From assembly GCA_000729835.1 (NCBI GenBank), contig JFHB01000038.1, positions 144,884 to 208,883 on the forward strand: 64,000 nt of DNA. The letters are read 5' to 3'. Position 1 is the stretch's first letter. Every line of letters begins with the position of its first letter. The position numbers were made by a program, and so were the translations under genes. The stretch comes from Atkinsonella hypoxylon (Eukaryota; Ascomycota; Sordariomycetes; Hypocreales; Clavicipitaceae). A model generated the notes under the pieces. The model did no database searches and was not told the origin of the DNA. It worked only from the letters and a program-made list of their open reading frames with translations. This document shows positions 1-10,200 of the stretch, piece by piece.

Positions 1-194
1 AGTTAGTAATAAATTTTTTTCTTAGTTTTTTGCTTTCGACCACGTCGTCGAACACAACGACTGAATCGCACAAGCCAGCACCTCCAAAAGACCCATATAC
101 CCACTCCAATTATCCCTCGCTCTAATAGTCCTTCTTCTGCCTTTGACGCCTTTCACGCCCTTCACTACCTCCTTCCCTCATCATACAACATACA
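1..194 (+). promoter_or_regulatory. Proximal promoter and 5' leader of citrate synthase (partial)
   Basis: This is the 194 bp upstream of the chosen start codon. From about 110 to 190 the + strand is rich in C and T, as is common just before start codons of highly expressed fungal genes. An AT-rich stretch with a T run lies at 5-25. I see no convincing TATA box and cannot place the transcription start. The promoter probably extends left of the window. Confidence 0.4.
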
Positions 195-1943
195 ATGGCT
201 TCCGTTACCCGCCTTAGCAACTCTGCTCTTCGGGCTTCGCTCAAGCCCCAAGCTTTCAATTGCCGGACTGTCGCATTCAATGCCGCTCGCTACTACTCTG
301 CGAAAACCCAGGTAAGCTCCTGTCATGGCATCATGCGCCTGCGACTGGGTATACTGACAGGATTGGAATTATTAGACCCTGAAGGAGCGCTTTGCCGAGC
401 TTCTGCCCGAGAAGATAGAGCAGATCAAGAGTCTCCGAACGTAAGCATAGCCACTGTTACCGATGTTACCTCCCACATCGTGGTCACTTCCGACGAGCTG
501 CCCAACATGATTTCCGATAATGGCAACCCCTCGCTAATTGAAACCCTTTCTTGTCGCTTTTAGGGAGCATGGTCACAAGATTGTCGACAAGGTGACCCTG
601 GGTCAGGTTTATGGTGGTGCCCGTGGTATCAAAGCTCTCGTTTGGGAGGGTTCCGTTCTAGATGCTGAGGAGGGTATCCGATTCCGTGGCAAGACCATCC
701 CCGAATGCCAGAAGCTTCTCCCCAAGGCCCCTGGTGGCAAGGAGCCTCTGCCCGAAGGTATCATCTCATATCCGAACGTTTTGTCCATGAATCGAGGCTA
801 ACATGAAGCTTGTCAGGTCTCTTCTGGCTTCTCCTGACTGGCGAGGTCCCTACCGAGCAGCAGGTCCGTGATCTATCTGCTGAGTGGGCGGCTCGATCTG
901 ATCTCCCCAAGTTCGTTGAGGAGCTCATTGATCATTGCCCTACCGACCTCCACCCCATGGCGCAATTTTCCCTGGCCGTCACTGCTCTTGAGCACACTTC
1001 CTCCTTCGCCAAGGCATACGCCAAGGGTGTGAACAAGAAGGACTATTGGGGTTACACCTTCGAGGACTCGATGGACCTCATTGCCAAGCTGCCCAATATT
1101 GCTTCTCGCATTTACCAGAATGTCTTCAAGGGCGGCAAGGTTGCACCCATTCAGAAAGACAAGGACTACTCCTTCAACTTCGCGAACCAGCTGGGCTTTG
1201 GCAACAACTCTGACTTTGTCGAGCTGCTCCGTCTCTACCTGACCATCCACACCGACCACGAGGGCGGCAACGTCTCTGCTCACACCACTCACCTTGTTGG
1301 CTCTGCCCTTAGTTCTCCTTTCCTCTCCCTAGCCGCTGGTCTCAACGGCCTTGCTGGTCCCCTGCACGGTCTGGCCAACCAGGAGGTGCTCCTGTGGTTG
1401 ACTGAGATGAAGAAGGTCATTGGTGATGACTTGTCCGACAAGAAGATTACTGACTACTTGTGGTCGACTCTCAACTCTGGCCGTGTCGTTCCTGGCTACG
1501 GCCATGCTGTGCTCCGCAAGACTGACCCCCGATACATGGCTCAGCGCCAATTTGGTCTCGGTACGTATCAATTTAACCTCGTCCCTCCCGTGATAGCCAG
1601 AGCCAGGACTCGAGTTCGAAGCAGTTATACTAACTTCCCTGCAGAGAAGATGCCTGATGATCCCATGTTCAAGCTCGTCAGCCAGGTTTACAAGATCGCG
1701 CCTGGTGTCCTGACTGAGCACGGCAAGACCAAGAACCCTTACCCCAACGTCGACGCGCACTCTGGTGTTCTCCTCCAGCACTACGGTCTCACCGAGGCCA
1801 GCTACTACACTGTCTTGTTCGGTGTGTCCCGTGCCATTGGTGTCCTTCCTCAGCTGATCATCGACCGTGCCGTAGGTGCTCCTATTGAGCGCCCCAAGTC
1901 TTTTTCTACCGAAAAGTGGATTGAGATCGTCAAGAAACTGTAA
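195..1943 (+). CDS. Citrate synthase, mitochondrial (5 exons, 472 aa)
   Basis: Condenses oxaloacetate and acetyl-CoA to citrate in the mitochondrial matrix, the first step of the TCA cycle. Exons are 195-311, 376-440, 564-757, 817-1560 and 1645-1943; joined they give 1419 bp, 472 codons plus TAA. All introns begin GT and end AG, and most have a CTAA-type branch site (CTAAC before exon 4, TACTAAC before exon 5). The N-terminus, about 35 residues with Arg, Ser and Ala and few acidic residues, looks like a mitochondrial presequence. The catalytic triad is visible: His309 (PLHGLANQE), His355 (GYGHAVLRK) and Asp410 (NVDAHSG), each exactly 35 above the mature pig enzyme numbers 274, 320 and 375. 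The protein ends in KKL, not a canonical SKL peroxisomal signal, so I favour the mitochondrial form. The length is normal for the family. The citrate carrier gene follows on the same strand. Confidence 0.96.
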
Positions 1944-3333
1944 ATGGCGCGAACGAGTATCCTTAGAGGCGAGCCGAAAATGATAACACGACTTCAACTT
2001 CGCAGTAATACATCATGTTGAATTCTCTTTTACACCGGAAAAAAAAACGACAGCTGGTCTTGAGCGACATTGTCAGATGGGGAATTGGTTACTCCTGCGT
2101 GATTGAAATGACGAAATTCAAGGGAGTAAATAGAGCCTGAGGATCCCTCAGCGAATACCGTGGATGCTGGACTATGTACAATATGTGTGGGTTTTTTAAT
2201 CTCTTTGTAGAAGTAATGAACTAAGTCAATTGATGGAAGCAGTCATCAGGATGAAGTTCGTGGTAGTATGTGAGATGACGTACGGAGTACTTTAGAGCAT
2301 CCATGCATGATATCCCTTTTAGTGACAGGTCACGGGCTCCACTGGTACTCCGTACAGCTAAGAAAACTGAAATTAGGAGGAAAAAAAGAAAAAAAAAAAA
2401 AAGACTCTGTAACCCGCAATAAATGCCGGCCAAGAAGTACTTGAAAGTAGAGAAGTACTTGGTTCATATGGTCTCTCCATACAACTATGTAGTACCCAAG
2501 TCATCACCTCGATCGATCAACAAGTCAATTCGTGATCTGATAGCGGCTACGACTCCAAAACAGGAGCACGTGATACGGAAGTATCTAGAAAGGGCAAGGT
2601 AATCTTCATATCTCAAGTAGTCTGATGAATACTCGCACTCGAACGTCTTATGGCCCATTTCATTTTCGCAGCAAGGATCAGGCATGTACTCTTTGGAAGA
2701 TTTGCCTACTGATAGCGCTTCAGCCTTGTTCCTGTGCTATTATTAGGCACTTGGCTTCTCAACAATCAGGCCAAAGTCAAGTGTGTTGAGTACTTTGTAC
2801 TCCGTACCCAATGGGCTTTCCAGCCTAGCCCCGCCCCGCCCCTAAGCCACTCAACGGACGGTCCAGGTGCTCAATTGCTGTCTGGTACGTACCTCGTAAG
2901 CAGAGGCGGGTGTGCAGAGGCGGGTGTGCTCCGAGTTAGCAGCGCAGCCAACACAGCTCAACATGGCCAGCTCCCGTCCAGCTAAACACGTGCTTTGCTT
3001 CCACCTGTCTGACTCCTTTCAAACCTCGACGTCTCCCTTCATAGCCTCGGTCATCTTGCTCGACATCACATCCTTTCTCTCTGCAGAGTATCCGTTGCCG
3101 CCGCTCGGCGCCCGAGTTCATCTCCCCGTCCTCTACTTTTTGCTTCTCCAAACGTCCCTGCGCCTGCCCAGCTTATTCTTCATCCATCCAGAACCTCGTT
3201 CCTTACTCAGCACAGCCAACAGCTTGCCTGCCCGTCCCTCCAGCACTCTTCCCGCGGCAACCACCCTTTTCCTGCGAAGAAGCACCCTAATCCCTTGGTC
3301 AGGGCCCTTTGCATCCATTCCACCGCCAAAGCC
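1944..3333. other. Intergenic region between citrate synthase and YHM2-type carrier
   Basis: About 1.4 kb without a supportable gene. The first ~250 bp would hold the citrate synthase 3' UTR. The middle (2200-2900) contains an A-rich tract near 2380-2400, two nearby copies of the 10-mer GAAGTACTTG near 2434 and 2453, and three exact copies of an 11-mer described separately. From about 3000 to 3330 the + strand is pyrimidine-rich with runs such as CTTCTCC; this is probably the promoter and 5' leader of the carrier gene. Open frames here on either strand show no family I recognise and have no support. Confidence 0.6.
2280..2807. repeat. Three exact copies of an 11-mer GTACTCCGTAC
   Basis: The 11-mer lies on the minus strand at 2280-2290 and on the + strand at 2345-2355 and 2797-2807. 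Each copy is GTAC-TCC-GTAC, two self-complementary tetramers around a 3-nt core. Three exact copies in about 530 bp are not expected by chance. They lie between two genes and could be binding sites or remnants of a small dispersed repeat; the sequence alone does not decide. Confidence 0.6.
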
Positions 3334-4478
3334 ATGGTTACGACATCTGCTCAGTCTGCCTCCCTCGGGGAACCGGAGTTGGAGAAGAAGCCCATCAAGT
3401 TCTCCAACTTGCTTCTCGGTGCTGGTCTCAACATGTTCGAGGTCACAACTCTTGGTCAGCCCCTCGAGGTGGTCAAGACCACCATGGCTGCTCATCGTGG
3501 CGATGGCTTTACTACTGCCCTGGGACGCATTTGGTCTCGTGGTGGTCCCCTTGGATGTCAGTATTCACTTGTTGACTCTCTTCTTTTTGCGCATTGTCCA
3601 GTCAAGAACTTTTGAATTAGCCCCTTTCCCACAACAAGCGCCAAACTTTGAATGTCAACCACATGCTAATTGGCCCAATTCCCGAAAATACAGTCTATCA
3701 GGGCTTGATTCCTTGGGCTTGGATTGAAGCATCTACCAAGGGCGCCGTTCTTCTCTTCGTCGCCTCTGAAGCCGAATACTATGCCCGCTCCGCTGGAGCC
3801 TCCGAATTTGGTGGTGGTATCATCGGCGGTATCACAGGTGGTGTTGCTCAGGCTTATGCTACCATGGGTTTCTGCACGTGCATGAAGACGGTTGAAATCA
3901 CCAAGCACAAGATGGCTGCTGCTGGTGTCAAACCACAGTCTACCTTTCAGACCTTCATGGACATCTATCGCCGCGAAGGTATCAAGGGTATCAACAAGGG
4001 TGTCAACGCCGTTGCTATTCGCCAAATGACCAACTGGGGAAGCCGTTTCGGTCTCAGCCGTCTTGCCGAGACCTGGATCCGCTCTTTCACCGGCAAGTCT
4101 GAGAAGGAGAAGCTCTCTCCCCTGGAGAAGATCGTTGCCTCCGGCCTTGGTGGTGGCCTCAGTGCTTGGAACCAACCCATTGAGGTCATCCGTGTTGAGA
4201 TGCAGAGCAAGAAGGAGGACCCTAACCGGCCCAAGAAGATGACTGTTGGCAACACTTTCCGCTATATTTATTCCAATAACGGTATTAAAGGCCTGTACCG
4301 TGGTGTTGCTCCTCGAATTGGTCTTGGTGTCTGGCAGACTATTTGTATGGTCGCTTTTGGTGACATGTATGTTTTGACTTCCCCACAAGTATCTCTTTTA
4401 CATTTGCTCACATATTGAAACAGGGCCAAGACATATGTTGAAAAGCTGACTGGTGATTCCCCTACTGCTAAGCATTAA
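3334..4478 (+). CDS. YHM2: Mitochondrial citrate/2-oxoglutarate carrier, Yhm2 family (3 exons, 316 aa)
   Basis: Inner-membrane carrier of the SLC25 superfamily. The yeast relative exchanges citrate for 2-oxoglutarate and supports cytosolic NADPH. Exons are 3334-3556, 3694-4366 and 4424-4478 (951 bp, 316 codons plus TAA). The ATG at 3334 sits in a good GCCATGG context; upstream in-frame codons lack an ATG. The three carrier repeats are visible: PLEVVK at residues 43-48, the Yhm2-type variant FCTCMKTVE at 134-142 in repeat two, and PIEVIR at 236-241. The unusual second signature, the blocks YQGLIPWAWIEASTKGA and IRQMTNWGSRFG, and the C-terminal TAKH all match Yhm2 closely, and the length is near the yeast protein's. 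Intron 1 has a branch site TGCTAAT before its acceptor at 3691-3693. The AT-rich transposon block starts directly downstream. Confidence 0.95.
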
Positions 4479-4622
4479 GCGGCGTTTTTTTCTGCGATAC
4501 TACTATAATCTAGCATAGAGAGAGAGAGATAGAAATAGCTCTTATTACTATATAGGTCTCTCTTTGCAGTAATTTTTCTTATATTTTCACGGAATAGGTA
4601 GAAAAAGAGAGAGAAACCTAAT
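4479..4622 (+). mobile_element. Carrier gene 3' flank merging into a Copia-H/G 3'-end remnant
   Basis: This stretch contains the presumed 3' UTR of the carrier gene, a short GA microsatellite near 4517-4530, and a purine-rich run (AAAAAGAGAGAGAAA near 4602) just before the LTR at 4623. The purine run resembles the tract that precedes the related LTR at 7279 on the minus strand. It is therefore probably the polypurine tract and last few bases of an otherwise lost Copia-H/G element. Confidence 0.4.
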
Positions 4623-4997
4623 TGTTGGAATCGTTATAACTCTATCGTGCGATTCCGGCACCCACGTGGGTGGATGTAACCTGTTAGAATCGTTATGACT
4701 CAATCGTGCGATTCCAGCACTCACATAGGTAGATGCAACCAATCATTAGTCGCATCCGCACATTAGTCTCCACTTATATCGGGGTCGCCGATATCCCTTA
4801 ATTCCCCCTTAATATAACACTATGCCTAAGGCATATAAGGTATCTAATAGGTATATATATATAGTCGCTTTTACTAGTTAGATATAACTCCTAAATAACT
4901 AAATTTAAACCCCTTAAATATAAATACTAGTGCACTAGTGAATAGGTTATAGAACTAACTTAAAGGAGTATAAATTAAACCCTTAGTAGTACTAATA
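4623..4997 (+). repeat. Copia-H/G LTR with duplicated 59 bp head
   Basis: The LTR starts TGTTAGAATCG at 4682 and is recognisable to about 4997, a span of 316 bp. It matches the reverse complement of 6965-7279 (315 bp), including the block with CCCTTAATTCCCCCTTA. The first 59 bp are present twice in tandem, 4623-4681 and 4682-4740. The outer copy keeps more G and C (CCCACGTGGGTGG) than the inner one. The 3' limit is uncertain because similarity fades around 4997. Confidence 0.65.
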
Positions 4998-5973
4998 CTA
5001 ATTAGTAGTTGCTTAACTAAGAGTCTATTAGAATAACTAACTATAGATTAGCTAGATACTATATATCAAATGGAAGATAGAAGAGATAACAGAAGAGAGA
5101 GAAGATAAAGAAGCTTCTAGTGTGTAGAAGAGTGTAAATTGCTTGCTTCCTTCCTCTAACTTAGGAGGGAGGAAGCAGCCTATATATAGCTAATTCTAAG
5201 AGAGAAAGAAAGAGAAGAAGAGAAGGAAAAACAAGAAAGGGGATAGCTAAATACCCGAAAATCCTACAGCTTATAGAGCTAAGAATGCTAAGGGATACTA
5301 AGTAATCTGTTGTACTGCCTCTATAAGAGGGGTAAATATTAGTGTGTATAGAGCCTTATAATAAAGAAAGATAATAAACTAGATAACTCTTACTTCTAGC
5401 TGTTTACCCCTGTTGTATTCTATCCTAGTCTACTACACCTACTTATTTTCTACACTTAGTTGTTATAACTAAGTTCCTTTGTTATGCTACTATTAGAGTA
5501 GTTATTGTAACGGTTACGATCCCTTTGCACAATGCCTCGTTGTTATTGTACATAACCTTAATGTTAAGATGTTCTAAGTTAGCAGCTCTATTAGTGTTAG
5601 CCTAAGCTAGTAGGACCTTAGGTCTCCTTTAGTAAAACCTTAAACTATTGTAGAACAACATTAAACTGTTAAATATACTAAATATAGCTCTACTTTAGGT
5701 TATTAACTCTACTAAAGTCCGTTAATCTTATAACCCTTCTGTACCTATAGAGGCTTTACTTTCTTTTTTCTCTTTTTCTCTCTATCTTAAAGTCTTTATT
5801 AATAGAGCCTAATAAGACTATTTAATCTTTACTCTATAGCTATAATATTACTTTAAGATTGCTGTTTTTATTTACTATTTAAGTAATAAATAAATATAGA
5901 CTTTTACCCTTTTATTTTATTTATATTAGCTGTTTTAATAAGAAAAAGAATTATATAGATTTATATATATAAT
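4998..5973. other. Unassigned AT-rich RIP-decayed stretch
   Basis: About 1 kb with stops in all frames. It contains purine-rich tracts near 5080-5110 and 5200-5245 and a short inverted repeat of GCTTCCTTCCTC with GAGGGAGGAAGC around 5144-5176. A small less-decayed patch with AACGGTTACGATCCC lies at about 5508-5523. I recognise no coding motif. It may be more LTR sequence of the neighbouring element or an older transposon remnant. Confidence 0.4.
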
Positions 5974-6216
5974 TGTTACGGTGGGATCCAACGTGGGTTT
6001 GTCGGATGTAACTGTAGGTTGTTAGATTCAATAGGTTATGTAATAATTCGTAAGAGGAGTTATAAGAGCTTCTGTAAAGAGTATCTAATAATAGTGTTCT
6101 AGTGAATAATAGTTAATTGTTTAATCTAACTACTTAAGCGTTACTTCTAACTACTTATATATAATTGCAGTTATATACACTAGTAACCTATAGGTCTATA
6201 GAATTATTCTGTAATA
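5974..6216 (-). repeat. Solo LTR of Gypsy-F (243 bp, minus orientation)
   Basis: Read on the minus strand this matches the LTR at 60025-60267 end to end. Both are exactly 243 bp and differ mostly by transitions. The + strand begins TGTTACGGTGGGATCC and ends CTGTAATA. No F-type interior lies on either side, so it is a solo LTR or an isolated fragment. The 5-bp flanks (ATAAT left, AGTGC right) do not match, so no target-site duplication is visible. Confidence 0.75.
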
Positions 6217-6964
6217 AGTGCTGCCTCTATAAAAAAGATTAGCTATTTTAGCTGTTCTAAAAAAATTAATTATTAGTTATTAGAAAGTATATTAGATTAA
6301 ACTAAATAACTTATTAACCTAGTTATTATAAAAGGTGTAGAAAGGTAGTTATTATTTTATTGTGTAAGTATACATTATTATTATTATAGTGCAATCTACA
6401 GTATAGGTTGCTATATTTATATATTTTCCCTATATACTTATAATACTTAAATTACACTTATAATCTAGTAACTATTAAATCTATATATTAAATTAATAGA
6501 TTTCCTTAAACCTAATAGAGTGTTAAAGCTTATTCTATAACCTATATATAAGTAAAGTTATATAAAATTATCCTAAATAATATTAAATCCTATAAATTAA
6601 TCTTATATAATAAAGCTAATTTACTAAATCTATATAGTATATTCTTTATATAAGATTGTTCTATATAGTGTTAAAAGCATTAAAAATTAATTTATATTAA
6701 AGCTAATTTTCTATTAAATCCCTTTAGTGTATTTCTCTATATATATATAGCTTATTTTAATCCTTAAGTATTAGTAATAGCAGTAAATTATTAGTTAGTT
6801 ATAGTAAGCTATTAGTTCTCTCTAGAAAGTAAAGCTAGTAAATACTTCTAGTAGCTTTAGAGAGAGTTTTACCTAAAAGGCACTAGTTTTACGCTTATTA
6901 GGTATTTCTACTAGTTTACCTATAGCTAGCCTCTTAGTTAGCGTTTTTACCTTAGTTAGCATTA
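6217..6964. other. Unassigned AT-rich stretch between LTRs
   Basis: About 750 bp of TpA-rich sequence with stops in every frame and no recognisable motif. It lies between the solo LTR at 5974-6216 and the 3' LTR of the minus-strand Copia-H element. It probably represents target DNA that was itself repetitive and decayed. Confidence 0.35.
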
Positions 6965-7279
6965 TGTTGGTAGACCAAGGGTCTTATTTATACTCCTTCG
7001 AGTCGGCCCTACAACTAGTTCACTAGTACACTAGTATTTACATCAAAGAGGTTTAAATTCGGTTATCTAGGAGTTATATTTAACTGACAAAAGAGGCTAT
7101 ATTATATACCCCGTTAGATACCTTATATGCCTTAAGTATAGTGTTGTACTAAGGGGGAATTAAGGGGTATTAGCAACCTTAATGTAAGTAGAGACTAATG
7201 TGCAAATATAACTAATTAGCAGTTGTATCTACCTATATAGGCGCTAGAATTGCACAATAGAGTTATAACGATTTTAACA
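6965..7279 (-). repeat. 3' LTR of the minus-strand Copia-H/G element
   Basis: Read on the minus strand the LTR starts TGTTAAAATCG at 7279 and ends ACCAACA at 6965. It is 315 bp and pairs with the LTR at 4682-4997. Immediately upstream on the minus strand is a purine tract (AAAAAGAGAGA), as expected of a polypurine tract before a 3' LTR. The coding remnant to the right is in the matching orientation. Confidence 0.75.
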
Positions 7280-10200
7280 CTAGCAGTCTCTCTTTTTATT
7301 ATACTAGTAGAATAACTCTAATAGTTATAGTAATAATAAAATAGATTAAAGAAATAAACAACAATAAATCTAATATCCTTCTGCATTAATTTATAGGTCT
7401 CTTTACTTAGCCTTTTACCTATATATTAGCCTTATTGTTATTAATAAAGGATTTAAGAGTTTTATTTAGCGTTACTTTTATTATTAAATTAGCAATATTA
7501 TCTTTGCTATTAATCTAATAGATTTCGTTAATTTTACGCCTTTTATATAATTAATATAGCGCTATAATATTAATTATTAATCTCTTTTCCTTTATTATAC
7601 TAAGCTTTATAAGGCATTTATATAATAAGTATAAATCTATATAGACTACTAGTAGAATTAGCAGTATTTATAGCTGCTTTATTACTATATTTAATGTAGT
7701 GCTAATAGCATACAATATATTTACGCCTTACACTATACTGTATAGTTCTAATGTAAGTACACTCCTTATAACTCTCTTGCTTTTAATAGAGCTATATATA
7801 ATAATATTGCCTTTTATTATAAATTTAGCGTTCTCTTTATAAGCTTCTTTATTGCCTAAAATAATTATATATTCTATCTAGAAGCTTAAATCTTTATTAT
7901 TTATAAAGGATCTATTTATAAATATATATAATTTAGTAGAGAAAAGGTCTATTAGAATATATTATAATCTATAGGTTTAGTTGTTAATCTACTATTAAAG
8001 CCTCTTGTTTAGTTGCTTAATATCGTTAATTGTAATATCTTACTGTTATATAGCAATAGAAAGGTTAAATGCAGCTTCTAGTTAATAAATTATAGTAATA
8101 TATACGCTATAGGCTTATTGCTTAATGTACTGTTATTTTATTAAATCTATATTAATACTAGTAGTATTAACAAGTTAAATCCTCTTGCTTTAACCTTTCT
8201 AGTAAAGAGTTAAAGTGCTATTAGATTTAGTTAATATATATCTATTAAAAATTAGTAGCGTTTCTGCTGTTAGGCTCTACTTTAGCTTTACAGTAAAGTT
8301 AGCTTTCTGCAGTTTAGATTCCTTACAGTTAAAGAAGGTTCTATTGCTTAGTTCTAGCGTATTATTAGTCTATATTCTAATAATTCTAAAGTAGTTATTG
8401 CTATTTAATATTAGTAAGTAAGGGTTATATATTAATGTAACTATACTTAAATTATTACAGTAGTAGCAGAAGTATATAAACTACTAATATATACCTACTT
8501 TAGCAATTCTATATAGAGGCTTAATTACTTCTATTACTGTATTATAAGGATATAGGTGTTTAATTTAGTTAGGAAGTTATACAATAATTAATCTATTTAA
8601 ATTAGTGTTAAATTGTATATAAGCCTATATAATATTGTAGATCTATAAGATAATATTGCGTTTTTAGAGAGATAGAGCTAGTGCTATAATTAAGCGTTAA
8701 CTAGCTTATTAAATTGTTAGAGATTGCGTTAAAATTAATAATTTATCGCTGTTATTGTATCCTTAGATAACTAGTTTTAACTTCTTATATAGTAATGTAG
8801 TTTCTTTTCCCTTAACTTCTTAAACTATATAAGATTTAAAGATATAGTTATTATATATAGTAGAGTTAAATTTAATAAATTAGAAAATATCTTTAGCTAA
8901 TAGTACGTTAATTTTAGCTTAGTTAAATGCTTTAAATAGAGTACCTTTTACTGTAATCTTATTGTTTTTCCTTAGTTATATAGTTAAGTTATAGTTTATT
9001 GTTTCTTTTGCAAAAAGGAAAGTTTTATTGCTAAATTTATACAGCAATATATAAGTAGAATTAATATTACTACTAGGATTAGAATTATAAGAACTACTAG
9101 CAGTTAGGCTAAAAACAGTAATATATCTATTTAGTTTATTATTAAAAGTAAAGGAATTTTATATAGAATTAATTAGAATAGAAAGAGAGTTCTTTCTTAG
9201 TTTTCTAGAACCTCTTTTCTATATTAGGTTTAGATTAATTAGTTACTTTACCTTTAGGGGTCTTTCTCTCTTCTTTAGTAGAATAGAATTACTTTTAGGT
9301 AGAGATTCTATATTACTTTTATTAGGTATAACGTTAGAAACAGCAGAATAGTTATTAGATTTATTATTATTATAGTAGTAGGGTTTTACAATAGTTATAT
9401 AAAAATAAATAGAGCTATAAGGCATTTATATAGTGTATTCCTTGCTATTTATAGCAAGCAGCTTATAGAGGCCTTACTAGCCTTCTTTTTTACGCTATAT
9501 ATATACTTTTAACTATAGGGGTAGTAAATATATAGGTGTTATATTTAGGCTATTGCAGGAGGCAAGAGCATTGTGTATTTACCTTTATACTAAGCACTTT
9601 TAGGCTTTATTAGTAGCTTTATATAGAATTAAAGCTTATTATATTACAGAAAGGCTTAGAGGTAAATTATCTATTATACAGAAGTAGGAACTAAAGACTA
9701 ATAATATAGGCATAAAACTATTAGGTTTAGTAGAATTATTAACAGCTTTAATAGCTATCTAAAGCTTTTAATCCTTTATAATACTAGTATTAGTGCCTAA
9801 TTTATTGCTAATAATGTTATAAGCTCTTTATAATAGGCTATAGTACTATTTAATTTTACTAATGCTGTTATAGGCTTTAATAGGAACTTTATTAATATTA
9901 ATGGACAACATTTATATATAATAGCGGAATTTAGTAGATATAAAGTTCTTTTTAGTATTATAAACTATTTAGTTAAAAGGACCTAAATAGGTATTAATTT
10001 AGCATTCTTTTAATATATTCTAGATGTTTTATACTTTCTACTTTTAGAGTTCTAGAAAGTAGGCTACTTAGAATAAGGTTGCAGAATTAATAACGTAAAG
10101 AATAGAGCTGCTATTTAGATATATAATATTAATAATAATTTTATAGTTAAAGTTATAGTTATCTTTTAACGTAAATTAGAATTAACTAAGTAATTTACTA

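Noticed and set aside
810..1292. Long open frames on the minus strand of citrate synthase (also 1329-1997)
   Set aside because: Shadows of the GC-rich coding exons; no independent motif, and the + strand gene is certain.
2221..2685. Two small minus-strand frames (70 and 66 codons) in the intergenic region
   Set aside because: Low-complexity or unremarkable composition, no splice or promoter context, no recognised family.
2912..3727. 271-codon open frame overlapping the carrier 5' region
   Set aside because: It is out of frame with the clear Yhm2-type exon 1 and runs through its leader and intron; the text is low-complexity Ser/Pro/Leu with no family match.
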